Origin: Lineus longissimus
Lineage: Eukaryota; Nemertea; Pilidiophora; Heteronemertea; Lineidae
Length of the DNA: 64,000 nt
Reading direction: 5' to 3'
NCBI RefSeq assembly: GCF_910592395.1
Contig: NC_088316.1
Location: 13,144,001 to 13,208,000, forward strand
Shown here: positions 13,648 through 28,600 of the stretch, piece by piece
Layout: the number at the start of each line of letters is the position of its first letter
Numbering within the stretch: position 1 is the first letter of the stretch
Position numbers and translations under genes: made by a program
Notes under the pieces: model-generated
Told to the model about the DNA's origin: nothing
What the model saw: only the letters and a program-made list of their open reading frames with translations
The model's database searches: none

Positions 13648-16600
13648 ATGGTGGCCGCAATGTCTCAGCCGGTCTCTCACGTTCCCCCCGGGCACGGGGA
13701 GGCACACATCCCTGGGCGGCGACACACAATTAACGGAGTCCGACGCAGCAAAACTGTGGACTTCAGCAACCTCAACGGATACGCCTCGGAGGACAACGGA
13801 AGAGGGGATTACACGAAGCAGCGTTCCATCAGTTTCTGCAATGGGGTGACCGATTTTTCTCACGGGATGCATCGGATTGTTGAGGAGGATGAGAATAGAA
13901 AGGGAACGGACGGGCCTTATCACGCTAGGCCCGCGCGGGCTACCTATGATGAGGGGCCAGCCAAGCCCCAGCGCCGGATCTCCGACACGGCAATGCCTAG
14001 AGACTACAGCTACTCTCCTGCGAGGGATGTTAGGGAGTACACCCCGTCACCGACGATCTCCCCTTACGGGAGTAAAAACAGTATTGATAGCGAACCCGAG
14101 AACATTAGCGTTCAAACCCCGCGCGGCAAATACATCCTCATGCGCTCTTCGTCCGATACAAAGGCGGTACCAGACCGGACTCTGACTCGTCACCGCAGGA
14201 TGAGCCCGATGGCTTTATTCTTCATGCCCCTAAATGGCGGCATGTCAAAAAGCTGCGACGCTGAGCTTCTTCGCGAGCCGTTACGCAAGCAACCGCCTCT
14301 GTACCGCCAAGCCTCCTTGGAGGAGCAAGTGCCCGTTGACACTGGAACCACTAAAGAATACGTCTACCTCCGCGGTTACAGTCAAAGCTCATTTCTCAGC
14401 TCATCAAACTCTTCTAATGGCAGCTCAACTAAAGTTGTGAAGCAACAAAACGGGTATTATTCTGACTCTAGTGAAGATCTATTGGGTAGCAGCCACGGTA
14501 GCACGACCAGTGGCAGTGCTATCAATGTGAACGGTTCGAACAGCACATCCCGGCCAAGCGGGGAAGTGCGGTTACAGCGGTTGGTGGACACACTCGGCTT
14601 GGCCGAAACCCCACGCCGTAATGACACACCTAAAATGGATTACTATAGCTCCGATGAAGATGAAGATGACCATGGATTTCTCAGTCATAATTCCTTTGCC
14701 TCTAATTCGTATCCTTCAGCTATGCACAAGGCCAAGTCACCGTCAGCCACCAGGAGGATCCTACCCAAGAAATGGCGAACGAAAACGAAGTTGTTGAAAA
14801 GTGTATGGACCCCGGAGGTAAGTTGCATTTGAATTACATTCTTTGTAATATCTTAATTGATAAATATCTTAATTGGTAAATATCTTAATTGGTAATTTAT
14901 TGCAGATCTTGGACAATGCCTTTCCTTCACCATGTTTACAGGGTCTCGAAGACAAGATGTAAAGAACTCGTTACTGAGGTATACTGAGACACCAAATCTA
15001 CAGCCGTCACCAACCTTTCGTTTTCGAGCATTTAGGCCTATACTGTATACATTCCTTTGTGAATTCATATACACACACGTGTGCTTAATTATTAATATCC
15101 ACCTGGTGGACTTTTTGCCTCTGTAAGAGTATTGTGTGTTGTGGTCACAAAGGCAAAATAGTACAAACAGCAATGAATTTTTAATTTTTGGTGTACAGTT
15201 CATAGAATAACAAACTTGCCTTCATGCAGGTAGCACAAAGTCTTTACAACTCGTACTGAAGCAGCTGCACTAATATTTTATGATTATGCATCTAGCACTG
15301 TACTGGTAATGCGATGTTGGCCAAATTTGTTGAAATTCAAGGCCGCACTCTCAAAGCATTACAATATTTCAATCGTATTTCATGTCAAGAATGGACTTGA
15401 ATAGCATTTAAATCCAGATTATAAAAGTAAATACAATAGGAATTAAAGTCTTAAACCGATATGAATAAATGATTGGCCACAATTTCTTATGGAATTGGTG
15501 AGCACCACCACGATTTCAGTCTTCACGTTAACATTTTTAAGGGCTAACCCTTTTAAAATTAAGTTATGAGCATCTTTAACTGTTAGTGTACTTAAAATAC
15601 ACTTGCCAAATAATTTCGAGTATTTTTACGTCTAGTTTGAAATCTATGCATGTCGATTTAGATACATCATAGTTTGATAGTCAGTCCGATCAAAATGGTT
15701 TTTTATGGTATTTGGTAAGGTTTCACGTTTGAACTGTCGAGTGCATGTCCTTTCCATGTGACACTTGATTTCAAGAAACATCTTGTTGACAAGAAACCTG
15801 ACAGTTAGACCTGGCGCTATTTTTATTTGGGATTTTAATTCAATTCAACATTTTTTTCATGGCACAAATCATATTTAGACGAGATAATACCCGAACATTA
15901 AAGAATCAAACATCAATTGTCATTCTCTAAATTCAATTTTAACGTGTGAATGGCGTTTATTTTTTGTCCCAACAACTTTTACCTACAAATTTGAAAGGAA
16001 GTCTATAGGAAATTCTAAACAACGCAAAAGGCTTAGAAGTAAGGTACAAATGCAAATAATTTCATAACTTTTCAATGAAAAATTGGAAGATTTTTGATAG
16101 GGATTAAGGGGGTTTAATCCGCGTTACAACAACGAATACGTTACTTAAACATCGTGAAAGACCACAAGAGCACGTGAATATAAATGCTTCATTAGTACTG
16201 CTTTTCACTCAGAAAATGGTAGGCCGCTCGGCCTTGTGCTGTGCATCGATCCGGCTTGTTCCTCTCGAAATCCTTCTGAGAAATTTTGCGATTTGAATTT
16301 CACAAGAAGAACGCAATAACGTGCAAGAATGATTTTGAGGTCACTCTTTCAAATATACATCACACAATAGCATATACATGACATGAATGTATTTTGTGTT
16401 GAACTCATTCTAAAAGGTCAAATCCTTTGATAATACCTACCTGACAGAAAACTATTTTGCTACAAGTTCATGTACAAGCATTTTGTCCATTAATGCGCAC
16501 AACTTAACATAACTTTACGCCAACTTATCTATTACTCTTCCATCCCCTGTTGGCATTCAAACTTTCGCTCGATTATGTAATTCCATGTCTTTTACGATCT

Positions 16601-19600
16601 CTAAAGGAACTCCTTGTGTGTTAACCTGTTGAACGAAATGTGGACTTAAAAATGAACAGAAGTTAGCGAACTCAGAAGTGTCATCTCGTTTCAATAGGAT
16701 TTGAGTGTTGGATGAGGTAGTTTTGTGAAGATGTCACAAACAAATCCATGTTACGTCGTGAATTGGTTCAAGTGTCATGTAAAGTTTGCTTCGTTGTGAC
16801 AAAATGTTTTCCACGCTTGAACAGTGCAAAGAATCTTGAACTGCCCAAATTAAAGGTTTCGATGGCAGCATACTGTAATTATAGCAGTTTGTGGTGAACC
16901 CCTAGTTCAAGGGCAGGTGAATGCATCCTATTTGTAACATGGGGCATTGGGAATTTATATAATAGGAAAGCTGGTACAATTCTTGCCCTGGTACAATTAG
17001 CCAATGGCCTAGGATCTCATTAGTTTCGAAAGCAAACTCCCATTTCTTAATAGCAGATCGCACTTATAGTTCAGAAATTCGTAGCTGGTGCGAAACCATA
17101 TTTTATCCATTGTAAGGTCGTTGTCCCAATTTTGACACAACTCAATGAATACAATTACATGTATATACAAGAAGAATTTCTGTCTCTACCATGATTTCAA
17201 CACGATATTGGACATAAATCATTCAAACTTGAATATATTTTGACATACATGTATTCAAGTTCAAATTATCTGTGTCTTTAAAAAGGTTTGAATGTTGTGG
17301 AGTTTTAGTTTCTTTGAGACACTTGACCCACATCGTTCTCAAGAAAACCATTACAACACGAGGGCTTTGTCAATATTTGTGGAAGGGCAATATTTCAGCT
17401 TGTGGCAGACATGCTACCGGGGTGTATGGTGTAGACTAGAAAGAAACCGTTCTCGTCAAATCAATGAAACGGTGAAGGGCGCACTTAGCCTTGAAGTCTT
17501 GTTGCTTTCTTCCGAGTCGATTCTCTCCGGATGCAACTGTTACAGAACAATATCAAGGTGTTTAGCTAGCTTTTAGAACCCCTACAGAGTCTTGATCTGA
17601 TATTTGACTAATGGGGCCATCCTATTGTCACGGTCACGTTCCTTGGCTGCAACCCCTGGATAAGTGGCTTAGATCACGGACAAACCTGATGAGATAAGCG
17701 ACCCAACAATGTCACTAACAATACCCATGATCCTTGAGTGAGATAAGAGGCAAATTTTGGTCAACAGATCCCGCTAAATAGGTAAGGGCTCTTATCAAGA
17801 TGTTGTTGGCAGGGTTGCGTGGAGGTCACTGATTTCGGACATCTTGGCTACAAAGGATTTCAATCAAATTCTATCACATTGGATTGTTCATTTGGAGCTT
17901 TAAAAGCGACCGAAATTATGCCCAGGCATTTGGAGGTCTTGATCATCATTTCATAAGTTGCACGAATGACATTTAACAGGAGTATTTATTTAAGTGAGAT
18001 TTATTAACAGATAAAAACCGCATTGTCACTTTGAATGTGTTGGAACTGTTATTATGACAGGGAATTCATGCAATATCCTGTGCATTTGGCAAACAAAAAC
18101 ACGACATGCAAACAGCTCCGCAGACGAAACCGTCAAAGAAACTAGTTATACAACTGTTTGGCTTGGCTCAAGGGCATGAACTCCATGGTAAAGAAACCTG
18201 ACTGCAATAACAAGATGAAACGTATGACTGAAAAAGAATGTAACGTTCAAATAATAAAAAGGATTGACATGAATGCATTGTTGTTGCTCAATTCATTCAA
18301 AAGTAAGAAAGTAAAATCCCTTAAAATTTGAAATTTGAAACAATTCGACAAAACTTTCGTTCCCATGGGCGAATCTCACACGCCTTTCGGGATTTTTATC
18401 ACGCTTACAACGATATGATAGAAAGACGATTGAATTATGTTATCAAAGTCTTCAGTAATGGACGAGTGTCTATCTCTCATTACGAGATAAATAGTTTCCC
18501 TACGGCCTTGATTGTGCGGACACCATACAGAATTCGAGTGAGTGCTCCTCATATTCTGCAACACGGGCGAATATTTGTCGAATACTGCAACAATGATGTC
18601 TTGGTTACAAGTATCAACAAGCGCATAAAAGAGAAATTAGCACTTCCTTTGTGCAAAGCGACACTTCAATTACTTGGCCATCACGTTCGATCTCGTTCAA
18701 AAGGTCATGTGATACCAAATCGATACCATCTTCCCTTGTCAATCATATTAGGTTCAAGAGTTTAAATCTCAAATTCAGTTCGGTTGATTAATTCATGGAG
18801 CAAAAGCTTTCTGCAAGAAGCTAAATAATGATTAAACATTATTCCATTACTTGACATTGGTTGCCACCTTGTCAGCAGGTTCGTTCGTTGATAAATGGCG
18901 ACTTGGACATTGACTGACAGGGGGCTGGGCATGCTGTGGTGACGGTCGCGGTTCAGTGCACATCGTGAGATGATATGATGACAACATTGTGACACACGGA
19001 GTTCAAGGTTATAACTAACGAAAAAGTTAGGGAATTGGGAAGGCAATGGCTTAATTCAACATCGCCATCACCATCAACATCATCGATTTGTCGGTGGCGT
19101 AGTTATCCTGTTGATCTTTGCCTTCAGCATCAGTTTGACTATGAAAACAGTTATGTGTTGAATGAAGCGCGTGTGGTCGAGAGTATACAATAGTAATCAT
19201 AGTCCCGGATTCTTGTAGGCGAAATGTAAATTTGAGAATCCGAAATAATTGAGCTTTTGCACTCCTTGACAACCCTAGTCAAATTCTCACACAATCATAG
19301 TAACAAAAGCTGACGGTAGTTACAGAAGTCAACTCGAAATATGATTACAATAGCCACAATCACTGATGTGACACTGGCGACGCCTCTACATACCTCACAA
19401 CGATGTTAAGATTCCTCCTAAGTTCAAGAGGTTGTCTGGCAATTTTAAAATTATAAAGATACACGAACAACGAACAGAAGTAAACATTACATTTTATCTG
19501 CTCATAATCTAAACATAACTTTACTTACAATAGAATGTTACAAATGTATATTGTTTGACATGATCGTATACACTTTGATTGGCCATCTTGCTTCCCCTTT

Positions 19601-22600
19601 GGTGGTGTATGAAATGTCAGTCTTTGTACAGGCTGCGTTAGGCATGTCAGGACAGCTAACAGTTAATGGCCAAGGCCAGTACAGTGGAACTTAAGGCTAT
19701 CGGTAAAGCAACAGACCTTCTGTCGTGGCCGCTATACATCATGTCAGAAGTCCAAGGTTGAAATCAAAATCCCTGAGAGTGAGCAGCAATGAGAATTTCA
19801 AGGCCACAAGGCCAGTGAGTGCGCCAGCAGTATAAGTACACTTCACCGACAACAAGGAATGAATGTGCCAAATACATGTAGATCGATTCACAATGACATA
19901 TCAGATATGTCTTGGCCATTTTCGACCTCTGTGTTCGGTGCATATGCGACCATCACGTCATATCGACCGAGCAATCAGAGCAACTGTCATTTTGACAGAT
20001 CATGGTCCTGTGGTCTTACGAAAATGTCATGGGCGTCAGCTCTGAAGGACATTAGCTAGCGGAACGGATTGAATGATGACCAAACTATGAATTGGTCCTA
20101 AATGACGAATGATCAGTGTTATGGCGTTCTATCTGATTACGAGCATAAACGGACGGAAAATGGATGGGTAGCGCTTATCTCTCATCTTTGGTCTTTAGAT
20201 TTGTTAGGGCTGGTTTAGGATAATGGATTGCGTTGTCCATAACTGGGGACCGGCGAATGAACTCGGGGGTAGTGCAAGGGTAAGCAGTCAATCCGACTCT
20301 ATCTTGAAATCGTGAGAGTCCCTCCTTTACATTGAGTGTAGGATTGGACTGCATTGATACTATACCGCAAAACTGACGATGCATTAACAAAATACATGTA
20401 TGTTGCATGGTTTATATAACCTTTTGTACTAATCACGGTTTGTTGCATCTTATGAAGATTTAAAAGATATACCCCGGCTACATTTAAAGGGGTATATAGA
20501 CCGTGGTGTTATGGTTGAGTATAGGTTTTAATTTGCTAAACTTTAATTTGCTAAATTCATTTTGTGTGAAATTATGGTTGATAAAAATTAATTATTTGAA
20601 GTTGATACTCTAACGGGACCGCCACAGGCCTTTGAATATATGTAAGTGCCTGCCAGTGCGATAAGCCGAATATATCGCATTATTATCCATACACCTGAAT
20701 GTAACACAAAAGTCCGTACAAAACCAGACCTATCACAAAAGCATCAGATTAAAAGGCCCATTTAAATATTAAGAAAAATTCACTGCCAATAATTGTACCG
20801 CAACTCACGAAATGCTTTAGATACTTTTAAAGTACATACTTGCTAGGCCTATGCTTTCTTATTATTTGTTGACAAAATGCTGTGCTATGATTTCAGCGAT
20901 ATACATGTGTGTGTACCAATAATGTTATCAAAATAGCTATTTGACACTGTTAGCCTGTGGCCTTTCTCTACAAAGATTATATGACTAGAACGCGAATGCT
21001 CCAAAAAACGTGTTTCATGAAATTTCAGGGAGGCCGAGTGTACGATTTGTTATTTTCCCTCATTTTGTGCAAAGAAGATAAGCCATGCGAATTTCTTAAA
21101 CCGAACTTGTTCCTTTTTATTTTCACCTGCGCTCATCATCTGATTACAAAACGCGTTGTACATGTACACGACATTGTTCTCAAAACTGATGTAAGACCCT
21201 CGTAAAAATGCCCAGCGCTATTTTTTAACATGATTTAGGAAGTGCAAATTACTTAAAAAAACTTAAGCCGAAATATTACGCAACTTGAATAATGATTTAT
21301 AGCTATAATTTGTATGTCAGCTGCGTTAAAGATTAATTTTGATAAATCCATAAGTAATGATGTTAATCAGTACGATTTTTTCACACAGATTCGCCGGCCG
21401 GCGCCGTTCACACACTGACTAAAGTATTCTTGTAACATTTTATAGCCACAAACAATGCCTTATCAAAAGAGTTAAGCGTATAAAAAATTTGAAATATATA
21501 TTGATCACTGAAAATTTGCCTGACTTGTACCGTTCTTCTCACGACGGCAAACCAAGACATGGCGAAACTTACTTTTTCTTTGTCCCAAAAAATATGTAGC
21601 ACGAAATATAACATTTAAAAATCTTTGTTGGTCGTCTGACCTTATGAGAGAACCTAAAAATGAACGTTGTGTTTTATTTTAAAAAATGCAAACGTCAAGG
21701 AAAATACTACGTTCCCACACCGGGAGTCGAACCCGGGCCTCCTGGGTGAAAGCCAGAAATCCTAACCGCTAGACCATATGGGAGGCGTTAGAAGTACTGC
21801 TTTAAACAGCCTTGTATTGATCTATTATTATGATGTATAATTATATTTTCAATGTCAGGTTTGGGGTTCCGCCTGCGTCGTCCCCCAGACTTGAAACACA
21901 CTTCGTGGCATTCGAACGGCATAGTGTGTAAGTACTGTGAAATTCGTGGCATTGTCAGTGTTTCTGTCCCTTCTGTCAAGGCTATTTAATCCTATCCATG
22001 GTCTGGTGCATATTATCAAGGTACTACAGAAGAGGATTTTTTTCGAAATACACATTTGACTCGCGCAATAACCTTGCCGCAAATGTGTCTACATTCAGCA
22101 AGACTCCGCACGTCACCCACCCACACCCCCGCAGTCAAGAGTATTGTCGGTAATCTCAGTTTCTGGGAATTTCTTATAATCACTCTTCTCTGGCCTATTT
22201 AACTCAACCCAACAATGAAATCATTATTACATGTTCCCTTATTTCATACATATTTCAAAAGGTTTAAAGTGAAAGTCTGTGTTGTTAGTTAAAATATAAT
22301 CCAATCCTTTCTTGCTTGATCTGTTGACTAATACAACACAAAGCAGTTCCGCGAAAGAAAGTCTGTTTGTTTTTGGTGGGGGCGGTACGGGATTTCGATA
22401 AAGGCCGTCCATTTCCCGCCATAATATTTGCCATCGAAATCGTGTTTGATTGTGAATGAAATTGAAATTTAATGTTCCGTTAATGAAAACTGGTCAGGAA
22501 TTAGGATCATCCGGAAGTAGTAACATCCGGTTTGTAAATAGCTTATGTACAGGTCGTCCCAATTCTGTACTATGTGTGTAGTGCCGTCATCTTTATTTCC

Positions 22601-25600
22601 GCGTGCTGCCGCATTTTCGACAAAACACTTTAGTGGCAGTACTACATGTATCACCTTTTACCAAGAAAATCCACTTTTGAGATTTTAATAGCTTTCATTA
22701 GTACGGATTTAGTCGGTACTGCATAGCTAATTTTTGTAGCAGATCTAGACATTCAATATGATCATTTTCGCGAACCATGCTTATTTTCGACATTCCGGCT
22801 TTTACAGGTACAATAATTACACCGCAACTTTTTTTGACGAAGCAAAGCCAACAATTAAAATTCTGATAACAGCTTGGTCCAAGCTTAAAGTACAATATCA
22901 CATTATGGTTTTCCATTCGCCACTGCTGTTTTCATCACGGATGTACAAATTCCATCATCCAATCCCAGCATTAAGCCACAAAATAATGATATACGTATTC
23001 ATTACCTATTGAATAGATTCCCGTAGAGTTCTTGGAAGTCACGCCTTGTCCCCAAACATTCTAGTTCAGTGTCACACCTCAATATGATTCTAGTGCCATT
23101 TTTTGCTTTCAATATTCGATAGGTAAATATTATTGTCATGGACGTGGGGCCACAGTGATCATTGTTATTGGCATTTGGCGTATTATTATTTTGATATTGT
23201 GGAATTCGGTCTCAAATTTTTTTCTTCTTGAGGTCTCTTCGCACTGACATTGCGTGTTTACAACATATTTCATGGCCAATCCTTTCGTAAGAATGTAATT
23301 ATTCTCGTATATACATGTATTCTAGTAATCCCATTTTCATCTGATTGAAAATACTTTCTCAGCATGGCGAAATACTATCCTTAGAAGTTCGACACTAAAC
23401 GTGCAAATTTTGATTTTTCGAACTATGTAACAGGCAGGCCGACATTATTAATGCCAAAGTGTATATCAATACGTAATTCATTGTCATCAAATCTACCTTC
23501 ATACTCTGAGTAAAACCTGCCGTTCTCCTCATAACCATAATGCCCCATATATTTCTAGTCCCCGATCGACCAAGCGCCAAAACTAAACAATAGTACAATC
23601 ATGTAGTCATCGCATTGGTAAATATTGAAACTTTTCCATTTGAGATATTGCCAAAAGTCAAGCAAGCCGATTGAAAATGCTGGACTTGTCGTTCTTTCTG
23701 AGTGGCTATACCGTTAATGTCGTCATCGAACCCCAATTCGTGTGTATGAGAATCGGGACACACATCAAAGTAGAGTTTGTGGTTTGGATAATTACATGTA
23801 CATGTTTCACGTGGCAGCGCATTAAAGATATGTACAAAATATCATTTTCGCACAGGCCTATCCCGGTTTGTTTTGGTCAACACCATTGTTTTGTCTCTCA
23901 CAAAAATAAACACAACCATAACTTGAATGCATGTTTTGACTTGGGGGTATTACCATATAGTTCTTAACTTTTAGGAAAAAAACCATGACGTTTTCGCTGT
24001 TGGGTAAAACACTTTTTACTAAACGTTCTTGAAAACAAAAGAATAGGTCGGAACACGGGCTAAAAACTACAGGAGATAATTATTTGGGAATTTTTATTGT
24101 GGTTTTATGATTAAAGCCCCTGGAATTTTAAGCTGATCTTCCATTGCGATAAAGAATGGGAACTAATGAGCTAACACACGTCAGTGATGTCACCGGGATA
24201 GGCCTCTAAGCCGTTTCTAGGTGGGAGACGAAGTCAAGGTTATTTATCGAGAAAGCCTCGAGACTCTGCATGTGGTTTGGAACGGAGATTAAACATAAAA
24301 ATGAACGCACTTTCAGCATGGTACCTGGGGGATCAAGGACAGTCTTAGTTTCGTCAGCTTAGTACACGACATAATTTAGTCCAAGAACAACTTGATCTTT
24401 TTATTTTGACATAAAAATCATTCAATCATATCACTTGAGTGGGTAAACTTCTACAGTCACTTGGATTCGTATTACGTAAAAATTAAAAAAAATAAATATT
24501 TGCCTTGATGAGCGCGACACTTGATACCATTAGATCTCTTACATGGTTTTGACGAATTTGTCGGACTAATTTCAATTTTTTTAAAGTATTCTCTCATGTT
24601 CTTGAAAGAACTAGGTTTCATCACAGTAAACATGAAAGTCATCTCTTGATGCTGAATGGATTAGTCAATAGGCGTTGACGCAGCGTGTTAAAGTGCCGAC
24701 AGCAAAAGCCACCATTTACTTTGAAGAAAATTAAAGTTTCTGTTCAAAGTACAGATTCATCAAAGTCGTAAAAGGAACATCTTTCGCCTCGAAAGATTCA
24801 GTATATCAAGGAGAATGCCTGGCTTGACAAAGTGTGTTTCTTTTGATGTAACTGTCTATTCCGTAAACAAATTTAGACGGAGTCGACTCCAAGCCGTTTG
24901 ATTTTCTTCTTAACTCATTGACGAATGTGGAGTTCATTGTTCGCTACGCTACATCAGCAGAGGTGTAATGGCCTTTAAGGACAACTCTCTTGATGGAGAT
25001 TGTCAAGTGGTACGTAGCAACGAAGTATGTCTGATCGAAATGATTTACCTTCTTCTCATTACGAACAACAGATGAGCAGAGTGTTTTGACAAGTGCAACA
25101 GGGTAGATTAGTCCGTAGTTTGAAAGGTTGTTTCGGAATTCTTTAAACCTGTTGAGGTCTTTCAGAGGCTAAAAATACCTTTCTGGGTGCATCTTTGTGT
25201 CTGGCTTAAAATCCCTGATTTTGCAAAAGCTCCAAAACCTTTATTTTTGAGAATGTACTCCAGCAAACAACTGTTATTTTACTGGAATTCGATATCACTC
25301 ATCATCTTTTTGGCGAAAGCAATTTTCCTAAGCGCGAAACAATCGGAACTAGTCGTACTTATACCTATAATTAGTTTCTATCGCAGGAAACGACAGCCCA
25401 TTTAGTGTGTTAATTTGGGCCAGTTTCGCCCTAAGATAATATTCTAAGTGCAACCATTACATGTAGTATCGGGAAAAGCTAAGATGTAGATGTAGGCAAT
25501 GCAATGGTCTTATGTGAGGTACTTATGTAAAGTTTTCTCTTTTCAGGGCGACAATACCTGGGCCCATGTCTCAGGGAAGAAGGTGGTCCTCGGAAACACC

Positions 25601-28600
25601 ACTCTACTGAATCTCTCAGAAGTAGAACGATTAGCATTACAGAGGTTAGCCATAGCCAAACTACAGGCTATGAGCTTGGGGTGTGGAATTCTTATACCAA
25701 AAGGTAGGTTTGAACCCTAACTCTCATCTGACACGGGTGACATCGGTGCTATCTTCCATGACAGTTCTCATTCAGACGACAGAAGAGCTAGAGTTTTCTT
25801 CTTCGCGATTCAAGACGTGGACTACAACATTCTCTGAATGTACGCAAGTCAATGCGAGTCAAACCCAGTACAAGTGCCGCACGCAAATCTGGCACCTCCG
25901 ACATTCAGTCTGTCAGCCAGACTTTCGAATGCGATATGGCGTCTCAGTGCGTCACACTTGATATAACTACACTAAAGGAGCAATACTTGAGTCGATTTAT
26001 TTTCACAACGCTAGAAAAGTTTGACCAAATTTAAATGTTCATTGAACTTCACGCTTTTGCTTGAAAATCTGTTATGACTAGTTGCGCTTGCATAGAGTAA
26101 TTGCGCGTGTACGCAAACCCTAAGGTTGATAAGTGCAGTCCCCAATCCCTTGACACAACTTTATTCCCTCTGCCAGATATATACATGTATCATTATGCAA
26201 TCTGATGTGGCCAAATGTTGAAGACACATGAATGGGGTGTCCATGAGTCTGCCATCGCATTGATTGTATCATATATTTCAAATTCCCTACACGAATATGG
26301 TACATATCATATGCTAACTTGAACATTGGCACTAAAATTGCGGACCTTGCAGTGAGGACGAGCACAAACGCGGTCTGTTGAGTTGCATCTTCCGGTCGTA
26401 GCACTCATGATTTCTACCAGTTTTCGGGAAGCGCGTTGGCCCGCTGGCCAGGCCTTGCCAGTGCCCCTCTGCTTACGCTTTTTCCTAACAAAATACACGT
26501 CATACTTCCGAAGTGCAACTATGTCCTTGTAGATGCCCTTGGAGATTCTTTCATTTGCTTTTTACTGCAACATACTGTTGCTACCGTTGACGGAGATATA
26601 TGGAATGCTAACCTAACTTCCCCTCTAAGTTATGAGGTCACTTGGTACCTAAGGTACCATGCGCTAGGTGCACGTAAATACAGGGTCACTGCCACTGTTG
26701 GTACCTGAGTGGTTATTGGTGTCTCAATTAACATGATAAGATAGGTAATGCTAAACTTGCAATCCATCTGTACAGCTTCCAGTAGCAAATATTTCATTAA
26801 CCTTTCCGCTATTGAAAGCGCTATTCATTTCTCTCGTGCTTTCCGCGAAAAATGAAGAAATTGACTTTTCGGCGCCCCTGGAAAATTGAAAAAAATCATT
26901 ACAATAGCCGTCGGCTCAGTTGCGCATGCACCAGCTGACACGTTTCGTAACCGCAGCCTGTGACCTCACCTCACCTTATAGCCGGCATTGCACCTCAAAG
27001 AAACCATATAATTGGTGTTAGCTGAGTTTCCGAGAAGGAAAACTCTTCCAGCACCAATTACCGCAAGGGTGATGACTCGAACTAATTATTTAACGAGAAC
27101 TGAGCCATTGATTATAAACTTTGTGCATCTCAGCCCCACTGAGTCCAATTTCCTTCTTTATGACATTTTAAAGGGACTTTTGGATCTCGGAGCCATGTGT
27201 GTCAAGATGATCTCGGAGAGCATATGTCAGCTTTCTATGACCTTACCACAGTTGCTTATGTCATGCACAAAGTGTAAGTGACACCTCTAAAATCCAACTG
27301 GCCTGATACACCTGTTATATAATACGATAAAATGATATTGATAATAATGATGATAATAATACTAATAATACTATATGTACATGAATGAACAAAAAAAAGT
27401 AAATGTGGTGGAAATCTTTTATTATGCACGACACGCCGTGCCAATTTCCCCCATTGGATCTTTGAATACCTGGGCATGTTCAATATTGTACCTGCAGCGT
27501 ACGTGCGAAGAAACACCATATGATATACTATTTGTGTTTTAGCGATGGCCGGGGTGCTTAATATTTCAGTCCCAGAAGGGAGCGAAAATAGTTAACAGGT
27601 GGTCGAATTTACGAAAATAAAACTTAATGCTGCGTAGTTACGCATTAGGAGGTGATGGATCACGTGGGGCTATATTTATCGGTAGTGTTTTAGGCTCTTA
27701 AATATGCTCCTTGATTCCACTCGAGAGGGATCTAGTGCCCAAAAAAGACGGCAGTCGTTTCGCTACTTGACCCTAAGTATACCGAGTAAACATGGTATGT
27801 GATGTCTCGGCCCTTGATGAACTCCCTGGCATCGCAAGAACTAAAAGTGGAATAATTGTCGGACAATTCGCTTGGCTAGGCCCTTACCCACTCGAGACGG
27901 ATCGATATGCTCAAAATAGGCAGTCGTCTAGCTACTAGGGTCTAAATACAGCACGAAGTATGTTACGGCCTTCGACAAAATATCCAAAATAAACCCTGAA
28001 CGAACCCTTTTCTTACCACTAATCCGCTATATTATTGGGTTTTTCCTTCTTTTTTTGTTTAGATGGTTCGCCAACCAAACGCCATAAAAGGACTGCCTTT
28101 TCTCTGAAGAGGGTCCGATCCAATTCAGGGAATCTTACGGGACTCTTAGACAACTTAGCTAAGACAAAGGAGAAGGAATCAAAAGGTTTGTAAAATTAAC
28201 TCTTTAAATGCCTACGGCGTTCATTCAAAATTTATAATTTATGAGTTGTAACTGAATGAAAAAAATCAAATTGCGTACAAACGCACGAGATATTGACCTT
28301 TTACGTATTTTTTTTAAATATGTGAAATCAAGGTAGAAGTCTTTGTTATTTTTTTCCACAGGATCTGCTCAGGCTGGTCGCTGATTTTTAAAGATTAAAC
28401 AAATTTACTGGAGTTCTTGGAAATATCATAAATGTGTTTGGGGATCAAAGCATGTCAACTCTTGTCAGAAGTAAGTTGACGAGATGTTGGCCTAATCAGT
28501 TAACTAGTATAAATGCCACTAATGTGACTGTACATACACTTGAGTAATATTTGGCAATATGTTTAACTTTTTTTAACCACGATGGCCTTTTTGACCTTAT

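Larger units (their letters stand above)
14818..25546 (+). other. ARHGAP6 intron 1 (10.7 kb)
   Basis: The intron begins with GTAAGT and ends with TTTTCAG. Apart from the tRNA-Glu gene and the short repeat listed separately, I see only AT-rich sequence with scattered short open frames. The longest is 145 codons at 18.3-18.8 kb; it has no ATG at its 5' end and no recognisable family. No alternative first exon could be supported. Confidence 0.7.

Noticed and set aside
18328-18765. Open frame of 145 codons in ARHGAP6 intron 1
   Set aside because: It begins at a TTG, not an ATG, shows no domain, and has no splice-linked partner. A frame of this length is expected somewhere in a 10-kb intron.
28371-28393. 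Possible short terminal exon of ARHGAP6 after an acceptor at 28370
   Set aside because: It would add only seven codons before a stop and remove the RhoGAP domain. The exon at 29304 matches the conserved protein far better.
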